Shown: piece by piece, positions 42,801 through 51,124 of the stretch
Layout of the letters: each line of letters begins with the position of its first letter
How positions within the stretch are numbered: the stretch's first letter is position 1
Notes under the pieces: generated by a model
Database searches by the model: none
Seen by the model: only the letters and a program-made list of their open reading frames with translations
What the model was told of the DNA's origin: nothing
Source: Pseudomonadota bacterium
GTDB taxonomy: Bacteria; Myxococcota_A; UBA9042
Reading direction: 5' to 3'
NCBI GenBank assembly: GCA_005792545.1
Contig: SXRM01000249.1
Coordinates: 1-64,000, forward strand
DNA: 64,000 bases
Position numbers and translations under genes: made by a program

Positions 42801-45800
42801 ACCAAGATCGCGCTCAACGACAGCGGTCTTGCCAGCAAGTTCATCAATCCGGCCGGCGAGACGACGACACTGGTCTATGAGACAGCGCAAGCCAAGCATG
42901 GGCTGCTGAGCAAGCTCATCCAACCGAGCGGCGACATCAGTACCTTTGCATGGGACGACCGCGGTCGGCTGCAGAAGGACACCAATGCGGCCGGCCAGTA
43001 CAAGCAGTTGGCTACGAACGAGACGGTCGCCGAAAACAAGGCCGTGACGACCGTGACGACCAACCTCGGCCGCGTTACCACCTATGACACCAAGCACAAC
43101 CCAGACGGCAGCAGCGAGCGCAAGACGGTCACGCCGGCCGGGCTGCTGACGCTCCGGCGCGAGTTCATCACGACCGCGTGGGTCATGGCCGATGGCACCG
43201 TCAAGCAAACAGCCGAAGCCGGCAGCCAGCGCGCCAACTACTTCCGCCGGGATCCTGATGGCACGGCGACCTGGCTGCGCAATGGCCCGGATACCCAGTG
43301 GGGCGCCGGGGGGCAGCAGCCTGTTGAGGCGTTTGTCTCAGTGCCTGCAATGCCCGCGGGCGAGACCTATGGGCCGGCGTTGTTGGCCCGCCAGTCGCGC
43401 GTTGAGGAGATCACCAAGCAAGCCGGTGGCCAGCCCGTGCCTCTGGTCAACCGGTTGGTGACCGACTCGATGGACGTGACGGACCTGGGCGTGCTCGGGT
43501 CAGTATCTTTCAAGCAAAAGGCCGAAATTGTCGCGGGGACGTGGCAGGTAACCTCAACATCTGCCCAGAACCGCGTGGTGACCACCTATTTCGACGCCAG
43601 CTACCGCCCGGAGCGGACGGTTGTCTCCGGCTTGCCAGAAACCAAGACCGCCTACAACACCGATGGCACCGTGGCGACGGTGACCACCACATCCGCGCTT
43701 GACCAGAACCAGGTGCGGACGGTGTCCTACACCTATGCCGGCGGCCGTGTGTCCAAGGTGACAGCGACGGGCACCATCTCAGGCACCACCAACACGACCA
43801 CCGCTAGCGTGGAAATCGGCACCGATGCCGCGTGGCGCGTATCGAGCCAAAAATTCACTGACGGCCCGACGATCACGTTGGCGCGCGCCGCCGCCGGCCG
43901 CCTTGCCGGCGTTTCGATGCCCAAGTCAGCGGTGGAACTCGAGCCGCCGGTGTACAGCTTCACGTATGGCAAGGCGGACCAACCGAAAAACGAAGCCTTG
44001 CCGGCGGTGGCGCCCAAGCAGGCGTGGCTGACACAGTTCGAGTACGACAACGACGGCAATCTTGCGAAGGCGACGCGGCCGGATGGCAAACAGGTCAAGT
44101 TCGAGCGCAATGGCCTGGCGCAAGTCGAGAATATTGAAGCGCCCAACGACGCCGAGCCCAACGACCCCGTTGTAACCACGGTTGCCCTCAAACCGGAGTA
44201 CGACGCGGCGGGACGGGTCAAGAAAATCGCGCACAGCAAGTACGGTAGCTTGGGCTTCGCCTGGCGCGGCGTCCTCAACGGCCGTGAAACCTGGCTGGCG
44301 CCGGATGGCAACGACCCGCCCGGCAGTAACGGCCCAGCCGCCAATTGGAGCGTGCTGCGCGACTACGATTCCGCGCTGCGACTGCGCCGGGTTGGGGTGC
44401 TCAAGCCTGACGTGGCCGGCCTGGCCAACTACCATTGGGTGCACGCGTTCCTCGATGGCGATGGCTTGCTGACGGGCTTGCAACTCAGGAGCGGCAACCT
44501 GGAGAGCCCGTACCCAGTCACAGTGGCCATGGGCACGTATGGTCGCGACGCTGCCAATGGCCTGCTGACGGGTCGGTTGCTCGGCGCGGTGGCGGAGGCT
44601 CGCAGCTATGACGGGTTTGCCGATCCTTTGACCTACCTCGTTGAGATGCCAGCGACCGCGCAGAGCCCGGCAACATTGCTGTACCGCGAGGACTACACCA
44701 AGCGCGATGGGCTGGGCCGCCTGATGGAACGAAAAATCAAGTACGGTGGCGTCGACGACACTTGGACCTATACCTACGACGGGGCCCGAGGCTGGCTCAA
44801 GACTGCGCACAAGAACGGTGTTCTGGTTGGCGAATGGAAGTACGACGTCCGCGGCAACCGCACGTCGTCGATGGAGAATGGCGTCACGACGACGGCAGCG
44901 TTTGACGTGCAGGACAAGCAACTGACCGCGGGCGACCGCACGTACACCTACGGCGACGACCTTGGGCGGGTGACCGGCGAGTCGGAACCGGGCGTCGAGT
45001 CGCGCAGCTACACTTGGGATGCTGGCGGGCGGTTGGTCAAAGCCGTCCTCGTCAAGGACGGCGCGACTACGACCGTCGACTACGTGCTCGACGCTGCCGG
45101 TCGGCGTATTGGTAGGAAGCTCAACGGCGTGGTACAGGCCGGCTGGCTCTACGACGGCGCGCTGCGGCCGACGGCGCAGCTCGATGCCAACGGCAAGTTG
45201 GTGTTGCGGTTTGCCTATGGATCGCTGGGGCATTCGCCCGATGCCGCGGTCAAGTTCAACACTGAGACCGGTGCGGTCGCGGGCGTTTACTGGTTTGTGC
45301 ATGACCAGGTCGGTAGTGTGGTGGCTGTGGTGGACACGGCGACAGGGGGCGCTGTCGAGCGGTGCAGCTACCAGCCGTGGGGCAAGCGAGATTGCGAACC
45401 GCTGCCGCCGCCGCCGTTCACGCATCCGTTCGGCTTCGCTGGTGGGCTGCACGACCTTGACACCGGGCTGGTTCGGTTTGGGGCGCGCGAGTACGACCCG
45501 CGGATCGGGCGGTGGCTGGCGCGGGATCCGATTGGGTTGGCGGGGGGGTGGAACCCGGCAGCGTACGTGGGCAATGACCCGATTGGCGCAACCGACCCAA
45601 GCGGACTGCGGCCGGATTTTGACATGGGCCCAATTGACCAGTGCCGCGCACTAGATTCCGGCTGTCGCGAGGATTTCCTAAAGGTCGCCGAAGTTTGGGA
45701 AGCTATAGCAACAGTTCTGTTTTCAGGCCCACGGTGTGCCGGCCGTAGCCCTGGCAAGGATGGCTACGCCTTCTCGGGCCATCCTCGCGGTCCCTTGAAG

Positions 45801-46046
45801 GGCAGTACGGCGGGCCGCGGGCGGTCGAACTCGGGCAAAGGGGGTGGACCGGCTGGCCGGCCACCAGAGAAACTTACTGACTGGGAAGTCGACCAGTTGA
45901 CGAAAGCCGGCCACCATCCCCATTCCTTGAAACCCAATTCCAAATACGATTTGTACAAGGACGGCGACGGCAATATTTCGGTGCACCGGAAGGGCGGCAG
46001 CGGTGTCGGCGATCCAACTAACCTCAACATTAATGACTTCAAATGA
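36879..46046 (+). CDS. RHS-repeat polymorphic toxin lipoprotein with Cys-rich N-terminal repeats and a C-terminal toxin-like domain
   Basis: MSRIACLLAIALLAAC lipobox; GDCDDGNPCTNDPC repeats; YD/RHS repeats; RHS core DPRIGRWLARDPIGLAGGWNPAAYVGNDPIGATDPSG; variable C-term WEVDQLTKAGHHPHSLKPNSKYDLYKDGDGNISVHRKGGSGVGDPTNLNINDFK. Confidence 0.9.
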   Translation: MSRIACLLAIALLAACTVDVAVAPDRDSGESDLKVADSGFATRSTALTNPGIELKSQDLATIEVGTQSAVDVPVIFEVAVANPSPITDEIRCRRDGLIETVYGGLQSGQFTHTFTQVPRGMHDLACSLFIGADLVQRATRRVFVSGDCTGGDCDDGNPCTNDPCINGKCVYEALPNCCLSDDACPKSHTCVQLTAGPKVCSPCASDSVCDDGANAGGTDCAQDKCNLDASLGPYALCEHPTNCNTERPLRGCTTFTGNLGGWIGPAAFSHQVADLTGSASPGSVRFQSASSDNGPFCLRSPEFVAPPAGPTTWTVQFWHKLVSGSPVTLSVTPVYPNAGGWAQSSAPPWTKQIPAPAGQPVLESIVPVDPLGGGTIKLDICVTVAGAAVWDLDDVCIAAGTAPTLVCKPIVHMTAGGKRTDKVYDLHALGGSAGYPLQFSKLAGPSWLGFYPALYDGHLGQWLASPDLRSMAKEQAGYHAVTIRASDTVLQAQCTTSANIRHPSGLLIWAPGAPDHAFQPLRDAAKALGMSWLDTPALANVGDLSAFHTIIGVLGIGVAPHFPSAQEAERLIAHWQSGRLALAGSAYWSANDGGWSANQKAMRQAFGTTGYSAPGQPNLEPSATGFALHLDTNQVPAAPQPYAIKEDENLWANNDHLTVTNAATSCLPVLRVQPFTGPAFWTEIACEHQGGNRTIAMSAPFGAFKDALGHASTVEHAKRILQFLSNGFPPCASSSDCNDNDACTTNACVDGKCDFAAPVNCNDANDCTVDSCSKDTGCAHYADPNATCNDTTTCTGDEHCQAGVCITGGVMACDDTDGNPCTSPSCIAWVGCVNFNNANACNDQNPCTENDPCQGGVCAGANQTVAATGYCAPDPIGPLPPDPTALAPPLPTTTVTSFSAAVAFLWSGANAIQKPLPNAAPLNFDPRVIAVSRGKVMQRSGNGVAPLPKAKVWVPAHPEWGYVLTRIDGSFDFVAEQGAGIVVEFVKPGFFPVHRKIDVPRRDYVVLAEVVLVQPDPVSKVLQFPTPPLAVGALLSSVVQGPPGSTKVDDGPRQTMLLVPPETTAVVHGPGGALTSPPQLTLRVTEYTVGPNGPAAMPANLPPASGYTWCGEFSADEVMAAGPKAWVEFGKPLSVYLDNFLDLPVGRTVPLGYYDRTDAVWKQPRPKTDGNGNALAKTVGNALVIAAGIYQGELKVWLTPPTQGLATPGLPNALLDAMGMAAWERDALKQRLQMLPGGAPAQPKSFWRFQIDHMTPWDANLGYSYVAEGPTEDPPGISGPPDDTETPTCKKGSIIECETQGLGEVFPVVGTPLALRYQSRRTPGGRQRLVEVPAPTATTPAKATSTVNVAGQTVPQTGTGGSGGKVFQWDGKDAFGRTVNGYQLAAATTTYAYNNKRITVPISEGSIGFSITLQDIAISLGCTCASDASATLTCHYPDGSLCMAMGGTEPTSTLVKFPPPLFGTQAATTKGLATVEVPVLAFSPNLAQRTNTRTVHKRIGNVAPDGDLGGLSLGVHHVYDPGSQTLVLGSGKVRNLPTNKLTVSSHAGAGTTALSTVLAEPPVPMAGIELTNKIDALVVTPHGYTYFASEGNLYELNPAGNVRRACQQAGGFAVRSLALAGPITLLVGMHNNLNGVVHKTQVGAASCGGAPAYGNASATSAGNWGPAKDAKLLPSALAVAPDGAVFIAEGAEDPDMRKVRRIDPSGVIAPYLGSGLDPDLSTSCEDIDQPATQVCIGRPSALAVDGGGNLFVGTDTGRLFWVSGADGRVRRIHVELPATQAGTTLLGLYAGATNVIGYCQFGGNGQGTVKLAMTGQPVSGVWRLLGADQTLAADSGAAQVANLLGGSAGDLAISNCTAVAHTPQGDWYAAALVDYVAQSRRILRVTPQGQAWTGGNLYLPSEDGSEAYEFTADGRHVSTKDATTGATLWAFQYDPPFSGKLVSVTDADGILTTITRDAAGKSVALSGPPQQGAITKIALNDSGLASKFINPAGETTTLVYETAQAKHGLLSKLIQPSGDISTFAWDDRGRLQKDTNAAGQYKQLATNETVAENKAVTTVTTNLGRVTTYDTKHNPDGSSERKTVTPAGLLTLRREFITTAWVMADGTVKQTAEAGSQRANYFRRDPDGTATWLRNGPDTQWGAGGQQPVEAFVSVPAMPAGETYGPALLARQSRVEEITKQAGGQPVPLVNRLVTDSMDVTDLGVLGSVSFKQKAEIVAGTWQVTSTSAQNRVVTTYFDASYRPERTVVSGLPETKTAYNTDGTVATVTTTSALDQNQVRTVSYTYAGGRVSKVTATGTISGTTNTTTASVEIGTDAAWRVSSQKFTDGPTITLARAAAGRLAGVSMPKSAVELEPPVYSFTYGKADQPKNEALPAVAPKQAWLTQFEYDNDGNLAKATRPDGKQVKFERNGLAQVENIEAPNDAEPNDPVVTTVALKPEYDAAGRVKKIAHSKYGSLGFAWRGVLNGRETWLAPDGNDPPGSNGPAANWSVLRDYDSALRLRRVGVLKPDVAGLANYHWVHAFLDGDGLLTGLQLRSGNLESPYPVTVAMGTYGRDAANGLLTGRLLGAVAEARSYDGFADPLTYLVEMPATAQSPATLLYREDYTKRDGLGRLMERKIKYGGVDDTWTYTYDGARGWLKTAHKNGVLVGEWKYDVRGNRTSSMENGVTTTAAFDVQDKQLTAGDRTYTYGDDLGRVTGESEPGVESRSYTWDAGGRLVKAVLVKDGATTTVDYVLDAAGRRIGRKLNGVVQAGWLYDGALRPTAQLDANGKLVLRFAYGSLGHSPDAAVKFNTETGAVAGVYWFVHDQVGSVVAVVDTATGGAVERCSYQPWGKRDCEPLPPPPFTHPFGFAGGLHDLDTGLVRFGAREYDPRIGRWLARDPIGLAGGWNPAAYVGNDPIGATDPSGLRPDFDMGPIDQCRALDSGCREDFLKVAEVWEAIATVLFSGPRCAGRSPGKDGYAFSGHPRGPLKGSTAGRGRSNSGKGGGPAGRPPEKLTDWEVDQLTKAGHHPHSLKPNSKYDLYKDGDGNISVHRKGGSGVGDPTNLNINDFK

Positions 46047-46420
46047 AAACATTCGTTTTGCTTACGATTGGCCCACTTCAGGGCACAGCACCGCGTGCCG
46101 ACGACATTGATGCGCTGGCCAAGAGCGCTGGCGTCGACATTGAAGACCGCACGTGGTTTGGGATGCCGTATTGGCGGTTCTCAAGCCACAGGTCCGGAAT
46201 CGCGCTGGCGTTGCATGTCGCCGAGATCGTGCCAACTCTGGTGCGTCTGACCCAGCTCGCCCGCCGAGGCGCCGTCGCAGTACCTGCCCAGTTGGGTCTG
46301 GTCGTTTACGGCAGCGACAACTGGGACATCTGCTTTTCTGGAAAGCAACTGCGTCAGTTTGCGCGCCTGGGTATAGACTTGGAAGTACAGCACTACTATT
46401 CAAATATGAATGCCGAGTGA
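46043..46420 (+). CDS. Putative cognate immunity protein
   Basis: 125 aa ORF (MKTFVLLTIGPLQGTAPRADDIDALAK...) whose ATG overlaps the RHS stop (ATGA). Confidence 0.6.
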   Translation: MKTFVLLTIGPLQGTAPRADDIDALAKSAGVDIEDRTWFGMPYWRFSSHRSGIALALHVAEIVPTLVRLTQLARRGAVAVPAQLGLVVYGSDNWDICFSGKQLRQFARLGIDLEVQHYYSNMNAE

Positions 46421-46758
46421 GCGTATCATGTACGCCACCCCATCAGTGCCCCGGCTTTGCCCGCGCTCACGCGTAGAGCGGTTTTGGCAACGAGCACGCT
46501 GGACTATTGGTCATTTCGGCACTGGTTCGGCCCGGCAGTCAGATTTTGGGGCCTGGCCGCCATTGGCGACGGCTAGGGGTTTGCAGTCCGTTCTGCGACT
46601 TCCACGAACGCCTGGCTTGCCGGGCCGAGTTGGCTTGATGGGGCATCGCACTTCCGGTTTCGTGTGGAAACGCAGTATTGTGTCGCATTGGTCGGCTTGG
46701 GGGCCGTCGTTGGGCTGGCGCTGATGTTGGTCGTCCGCATCGGGTTGAGGTGGATAAG

Positions 46759-49497
46759 ATGACCGGCAAAGGGCACTTGGCGATCGGCGACCGCATGGCT
46801 GCATTCGGAAACGGCCGTTGCGAACCCCCGGCTGCACCCGCCGTGCTATCTTGCCGGTTACTCTGCGTTGCCGCTGTCCACTTTGGTTGCAGCGAAGACG
46901 CCGAAAGCGGCAAAGCCACCGCCCAGCGTGCGGATATCGCTGTCGTCGAAGCCGACGCGGCAGCAGACGCGCCCACCGACGCGCCCCAACCCCCGGCCAC
47001 AGCAAAACCCTGCCCCCCGACCCCCTGCCCCGACCAAAACCCCTGCACCCACGACTACCCCCGCCCCGACTGCACCTGCGCCCACGACCCGCTGCCTTTG
47101 GCTTGCAACGACAACAACGCCTGCACCACCGCCGACTTCTGCGGCCCCGACGCCACCTGCGCAGGCTTGCCGCTACCCGCCACCGCCTGCGCCGACGCCA
47201 ACCCCTGCACGCTCGACGCCTGCGACCCCAAGCTCGGCTGCGTCCACTCGCCTGCCGACACGACCACGCCTTGCGACGACGGCAACCCGTGCACCACCCC
47301 CGACGGCTGCAAGGCCGGGGCATGCTCGCCGGGACCCAAGCTGCCGTGTGACTGCACCACCACCGCCGACTGTGCCTCCAAAGAGGACGGCAACAAGTGC
47401 AACGGCACGCTGTACTGCGACACCACCGCGCCGCCGTTTCAGTGCAAAGTGCTTCCCGGCTCCGTCGTTGTCTGCCCGGCCGGCTTCGACACCCCGTGCA
47501 CGCAGCTCAAGTGCCTCGACAGCACCGGGCAGTGTGCGCCGCTTGGCGTCAACGAAGGCGGGCCGTGCAGCGACGGCAACGCGTGCAGCGTAGGCGACCA
47601 CTGCTCCGTTGGCGCTTGCCTGCCGACCGGCGTCACCACCTGTGACGACGGCAATCCCTGCACCGCCGACGGCTGTGGGCTGGCGTTTGGCTGCAACCAC
47701 AAGCCGGTGGTCGACGGAACAGCTTGCGAAGCAGACGGCAGTGTGTGCACGCAGGCCGATGCGTGCGCCACCGGGAGCTGCGCCGCCGGCAAGCCGCTGC
47801 TGTGCAATGACGGCAACCAGTGCACCTTCGACGACTGCTCGCCGGCGGTCGGCTGCGTCGCCATCTTCACCACAGCCAGTTGCAATGACGGTAATGCGTG
47901 CACCGGCGGCGATGAGTGCTACAAGGGCCTCTGCTTCGGCAAAGAGGTCAATTGCGACGACGGCAACGCGTGCACCGTGGACCTGTGCGCGGCTGGCAGC
48001 GGGTGCGACCATGTTATCGCGCCGTTCGCTTGCTCGGACGGCAACGCATGCACGGTCGGCGATGCTTGCAAGGGCGGGGTGTGCACGCCGGGGCCGGCCA
48101 CCGTGACGTGCAATGACAACAGCGTCTGCACGGTTGACAGCTGCGTGCCCGCGAAGGGCTGCAACTTTGCGCCGTTGCCCGAAGACACGACGTGTACCGA
48201 TGATGTGGCGTGTACAAGCGGCGATGCTTGCAAGGCGGGCAAGTGTGTTGGGGCGGCGGCGGTTTGGAAAGTGGAGTTTGGTCTGGCAAATAGCGACATT
48301 CCGCGCAAACTGCTCGTCTTGCCTGACGGATACGTGGTCGTGGGCTACTCAAAGTCGTTTTCGACGGTCAGTCGCGCCTGGTTCGTGCGCATTGACACGC
48401 ACGGCAACCTCCTATGGCAAAAGTCGGCTGGTGGCAAAACGAACATAGAGGTTTATTCGGCTACCGGCGTAGGCGGCGGTCTGCTAGTTGTGGCGACTGT
48501 CCAGGGCGACAGCGCCACGGCCTCGAAGACCTGGTTGAGCAAGGTCACCGGCAATGGGGACGTCGCGTGGACGGAACTCGGCGTGCCTTGCTACGGACAC
48601 ACAGCGGGTGAGAGCATTATTGTCCCAGCGCCCGCGGGTTTTGCCTGCATATCGGCGCTGTATGGCATGGGCATGGCGCGCCTTGACCAGCAGGCCAAGC
48701 TGCTGTGGACCGGCAATCTCGGCCAGCCTGCGGATCAGACAAGGACAATAACGGCAATGCCCGGGGGCTTTGTGCTTGCGGGCCAGGTGCCGATCGAACA
48801 AAAAGGGGGGCAACAGCTTCGTTTTGTTGCTACCGATGACGTTGGCAAGCAGATTTGGCAGTTGACCGCGCCCGTGCAAGGCTCGCCCAGTGTCATCGAT
48901 TCAGACAGCGGCCCACTCGGGCCAGTCTTTGTTGGCAGCGCGACTTGGATTGAGACTATAAACATCAAGAAGTTTGCCCGCGCGCTGCAGGTTGATGCCG
49001 GCGGCAAGCTTGTTTGGGATGCGCTGTATTCGTTTGCACCCAGTTGGGCAGAAGCAGTGGGTGTCGCGGCCGGTCCAGAAGGCCTCGCCGTCGCCGGTGT
49101 CGTTATCGCTTCAACGCCTCCCTTCAAGGCGACACCCATGCTGTTGAGGACGGATGCCGCCGGCTTGGAGCGCTGGCGGGCATTGTTCGAGATCAATTCC
49201 GACGGCAATACAGTTGATGTTGCGTTTGTCGATGGCGGCATCACCGTCCTCGGCGGCTATGATCCCCCAGGCGACGACAAGATTGACGGCTGGCTCGCCC
49301 ATACCGACGCATTCGGCAACTATTCGTGCGCCAACTCCGGCCCTTGCTACGCCATGAAACTCGCCGACTGCGACGACAACAACCCTTGCACCTACGACCA
49401 GTGCGACGCCGCGCACAATGGGTGTTGGAATCCTAAGCAGCCCGACAGCACGCCCTGCGGCGGGGGCAAGGTCTGCAAGGCGGGGGTATGCCAGTAA
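46759..49497 (+). CDS. Cys-rich repeat protein with C-terminal beta-propeller-like region; lipoprotein start uncertain
   Basis: CxDxNxCTxxDxC repeats, then WKVEFGLANSDIPRKLLVLPDGYVVVGYS...; a possible GTG start gives VLSCRLLCVAAVHFGCSED with a lipobox. Confidence 0.75.
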   Translation: MTGKGHLAIGDRMAAFGNGRCEPPAAPAVLSCRLLCVAAVHFGCSEDAESGKATAQRADIAVVEADAAADAPTDAPQPPATAKPCPPTPCPDQNPCTHDYPRPDCTCAHDPLPLACNDNNACTTADFCGPDATCAGLPLPATACADANPCTLDACDPKLGCVHSPADTTTPCDDGNPCTTPDGCKAGACSPGPKLPCDCTTTADCASKEDGNKCNGTLYCDTTAPPFQCKVLPGSVVVCPAGFDTPCTQLKCLDSTGQCAPLGVNEGGPCSDGNACSVGDHCSVGACLPTGVTTCDDGNPCTADGCGLAFGCNHKPVVDGTACEADGSVCTQADACATGSCAAGKPLLCNDGNQCTFDDCSPAVGCVAIFTTASCNDGNACTGGDECYKGLCFGKEVNCDDGNACTVDLCAAGSGCDHVIAPFACSDGNACTVGDACKGGVCTPGPATVTCNDNSVCTVDSCVPAKGCNFAPLPEDTTCTDDVACTSGDACKAGKCVGAAAVWKVEFGLANSDIPRKLLVLPDGYVVVGYSKSFSTVSRAWFVRIDTHGNLLWQKSAGGKTNIEVYSATGVGGGLLVVATVQGDSATASKTWLSKVTGNGDVAWTELGVPCYGHTAGESIIVPAPAGFACISALYGMGMARLDQQAKLLWTGNLGQPADQTRTITAMPGGFVLAGQVPIEQKGGQQLRFVATDDVGKQIWQLTAPVQGSPSVIDSDSGPLGPVFVGSATWIETINIKKFARALQVDAGGKLVWDALYSFAPSWAEAVGVAAGPEGLAVAGVVIASTPPFKATPMLLRTDAAGLERWRALFEINSDGNTVDVAFVDGGITVLGGYDPPGDDKIDGWLAHTDAFGNYSCANSGPCYAMKLADCDDNNPCTYDQCDAAHNGCWNPKQPDSTPCGGGKVCKAGVCQ

Positions 49498-49555
49498 CGG
49501 CGTTCGTTTGCGGTGCTGATTGGGCCACCCCCGACACCGCAGCCGGCGCGTCCGC

Positions 49556-51028
49556 CTACCGATGCCCCCGCAACGCCCGCGCCATCACACTGGCTTTGGC
49601 CTTCATACGCTCGCGCTCCACCGCATCGCCCCAGCGCTCCTGGTAATTCGGCTGCAAGGCGGCAATCGGGTCAAAGAAAAAGAACTGCTTGTCCGGGTCC
49701 ACGTTCGGGCTCGAAAACACCGCGATGCCCGAGTCGCGGTCGTAAAAATCGTAGCTGTGCGCATCGCGCTTGCCGCCGCCGCCCAAGGTATCCACCACGA
49801 ACGTCGGCGTATTGAAGCCGGCCGTGACCCCGCGCACCGCCTTTTCGAGGTCGATGGCCTTCTGCAGCGTGGTCCGCAGGTCTTCGACGCCTTTGACCAG
49901 GTCGTGCACGTACATGTAGTACGGATGCACGCCGACCGCGCCCAGGCGCTTGACTAGCCCCTTGCAGGTGTCGACGTCGTCGTTGACGCGGTACTGCAGC
50001 ACGCTCTGATTGCGGATGTGCACCCCAAACTCGGCCAGCAGCCCCAGCGCGTCGCGGGTAATCCAGGTGATCTCGCGCGGATGGTTGAAGTGGGTGTGCA
50101 GCACCACGTCCTTGCGCAGCTGACGGCCAAATGCCACCACGTCGCACAGCGCCTTGGTCCACTCCTGGTCGGTCAGCAGCTTTTGCGGCATCACCGCCGG
50201 GCCTTTGGTGGCAAAGCGGATGCGGCGGATATTGGGCAGCTGCAGCAGGCGCTCGCCCAGCATGCGAATATGCCGCGCCGGCAGGTTGTAAACGTCGCCG
50301 CCCGACAGCACGATGTCTTCCAGCTCTGGCCGGGTCGCGATGTAGGCGAAAATCTGCTCCCAGCGCGCCGCGTCGGCGTTCAGCTGCACCTTGTCGACAA
50401 GCTCGGTGTCCAGGCCCACGGCGTAGCTGCGCGTGCAGAAACGGCAATACACCGGGCAGGTGTCGAGCGCCAGGAACAGTGCCTTGTCCGGGTAGCGGTG
50501 GGTCAGGCCAGGCACCGGCGCGTCTTCCTGCTCGTGCAGCGAGTCCAGCGTCAGCTCCGGGTGGTCGGCCTGCAGCTGCGACCCGAGCGGAATGAACTGC
50601 CGGCGCAGCGGATCCTGGTACGGATCGGACCAGTCGATGAGGCTGAGCAGGTAGGGCGTCACCCGCACCGACATCGGCGACCGGCCAAAGCCCTGGGCCG
50701 CGTCTTGCACGAATTGGGCGGGCGCCACGCCCTGGATCGCCTGCAGCAGCTTGTCCGGGCTGGTGATGCTGTGGCGGCCCTGCCAGCGGTAGTCCAAAAA
50801 CGTCGCCGTATCGACATCGGCGTAGGCCGGGATGCGCTGCCAGAACTGGCCTTCGTCGAATTCGGTGTGGCGCAGCGCGCTGGCCGCGGCCGGCGGCTTG
50901 ACGTGGCGGCCGGGCAGCGGCGCGAACGGCTGGACGGCCTGGGGCGCAGCCTCAACCGGCTGCGGCGCCGAAATGCGGCTCACGGAACCGATCGACAGGG
51001 CTTGGGACGCGGCGGCGGATTCAGACAT
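49556..51028 (-). CDS. KamA-family radical SAM protein (lysine 2,3-aminomutase-like)
   Basis: DTCPVYCRFCTRSYAVG radical SAM Cys motif; LSGGDVYNLPARHIRMLGERLLQLPNIRRIRFATKGPAVMPQ; VDTLGGGGKRD. Confidence 0.9.
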   Translation of the reverse strand: MSESAAASQALSIGSVSRISAPQPVEAAPQAVQPFAPLPGRHVKPPAAASALRHTEFDEGQFWQRIPAYADVDTATFLDYRWQGRHSITSPDKLLQAIQGVAPAQFVQDAAQGFGRSPMSVRVTPYLLSLIDWSDPYQDPLRRQFIPLGSQLQADHPELTLDSLHEQEDAPVPGLTHRYPDKALFLALDTCPVYCRFCTRSYAVGLDTELVDKVQLNADAARWEQIFAYIATRPELEDIVLSGGDVYNLPARHIRMLGERLLQLPNIRRIRFATKGPAVMPQKLLTDQEWTKALCDVVAFGRQLRKDVVLHTHFNHPREITWITRDALGLLAEFGVHIRNQSVLQYRVNDDVDTCKGLVKRLGAVGVHPYYMYVHDLVKGVEDLRTTLQKAIDLEKAVRGVTAGFNTPTFVVDTLGGGGKRDAHSYDFYDRDSGIAVFSSPNVDPDKQFFFFDPIAALQPNYQERWGDAVERERMKAKASVMARALRGHR

Positions 51029-51092
51029 CGGCGGACTCCAAAACGATGATCCCCCCGAAGCCAACCCACGTTCGGCTTCTAACCCCCCGATT

Positions 51093-51120
51093 GCAAACGC
51101 CGCTTGCGGCGACGGTTTGC
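51093..51120. terminator. Candidate hairpin gcaaac...gtttgc downstream of the ArsA-like genes
   Basis: gcaaacgccgcttgcggcgacggtttgc has complementary outer and inner arms; no T-tract check done. Confidence 0.35.
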
Positions 51121-51124
51121 TCCT

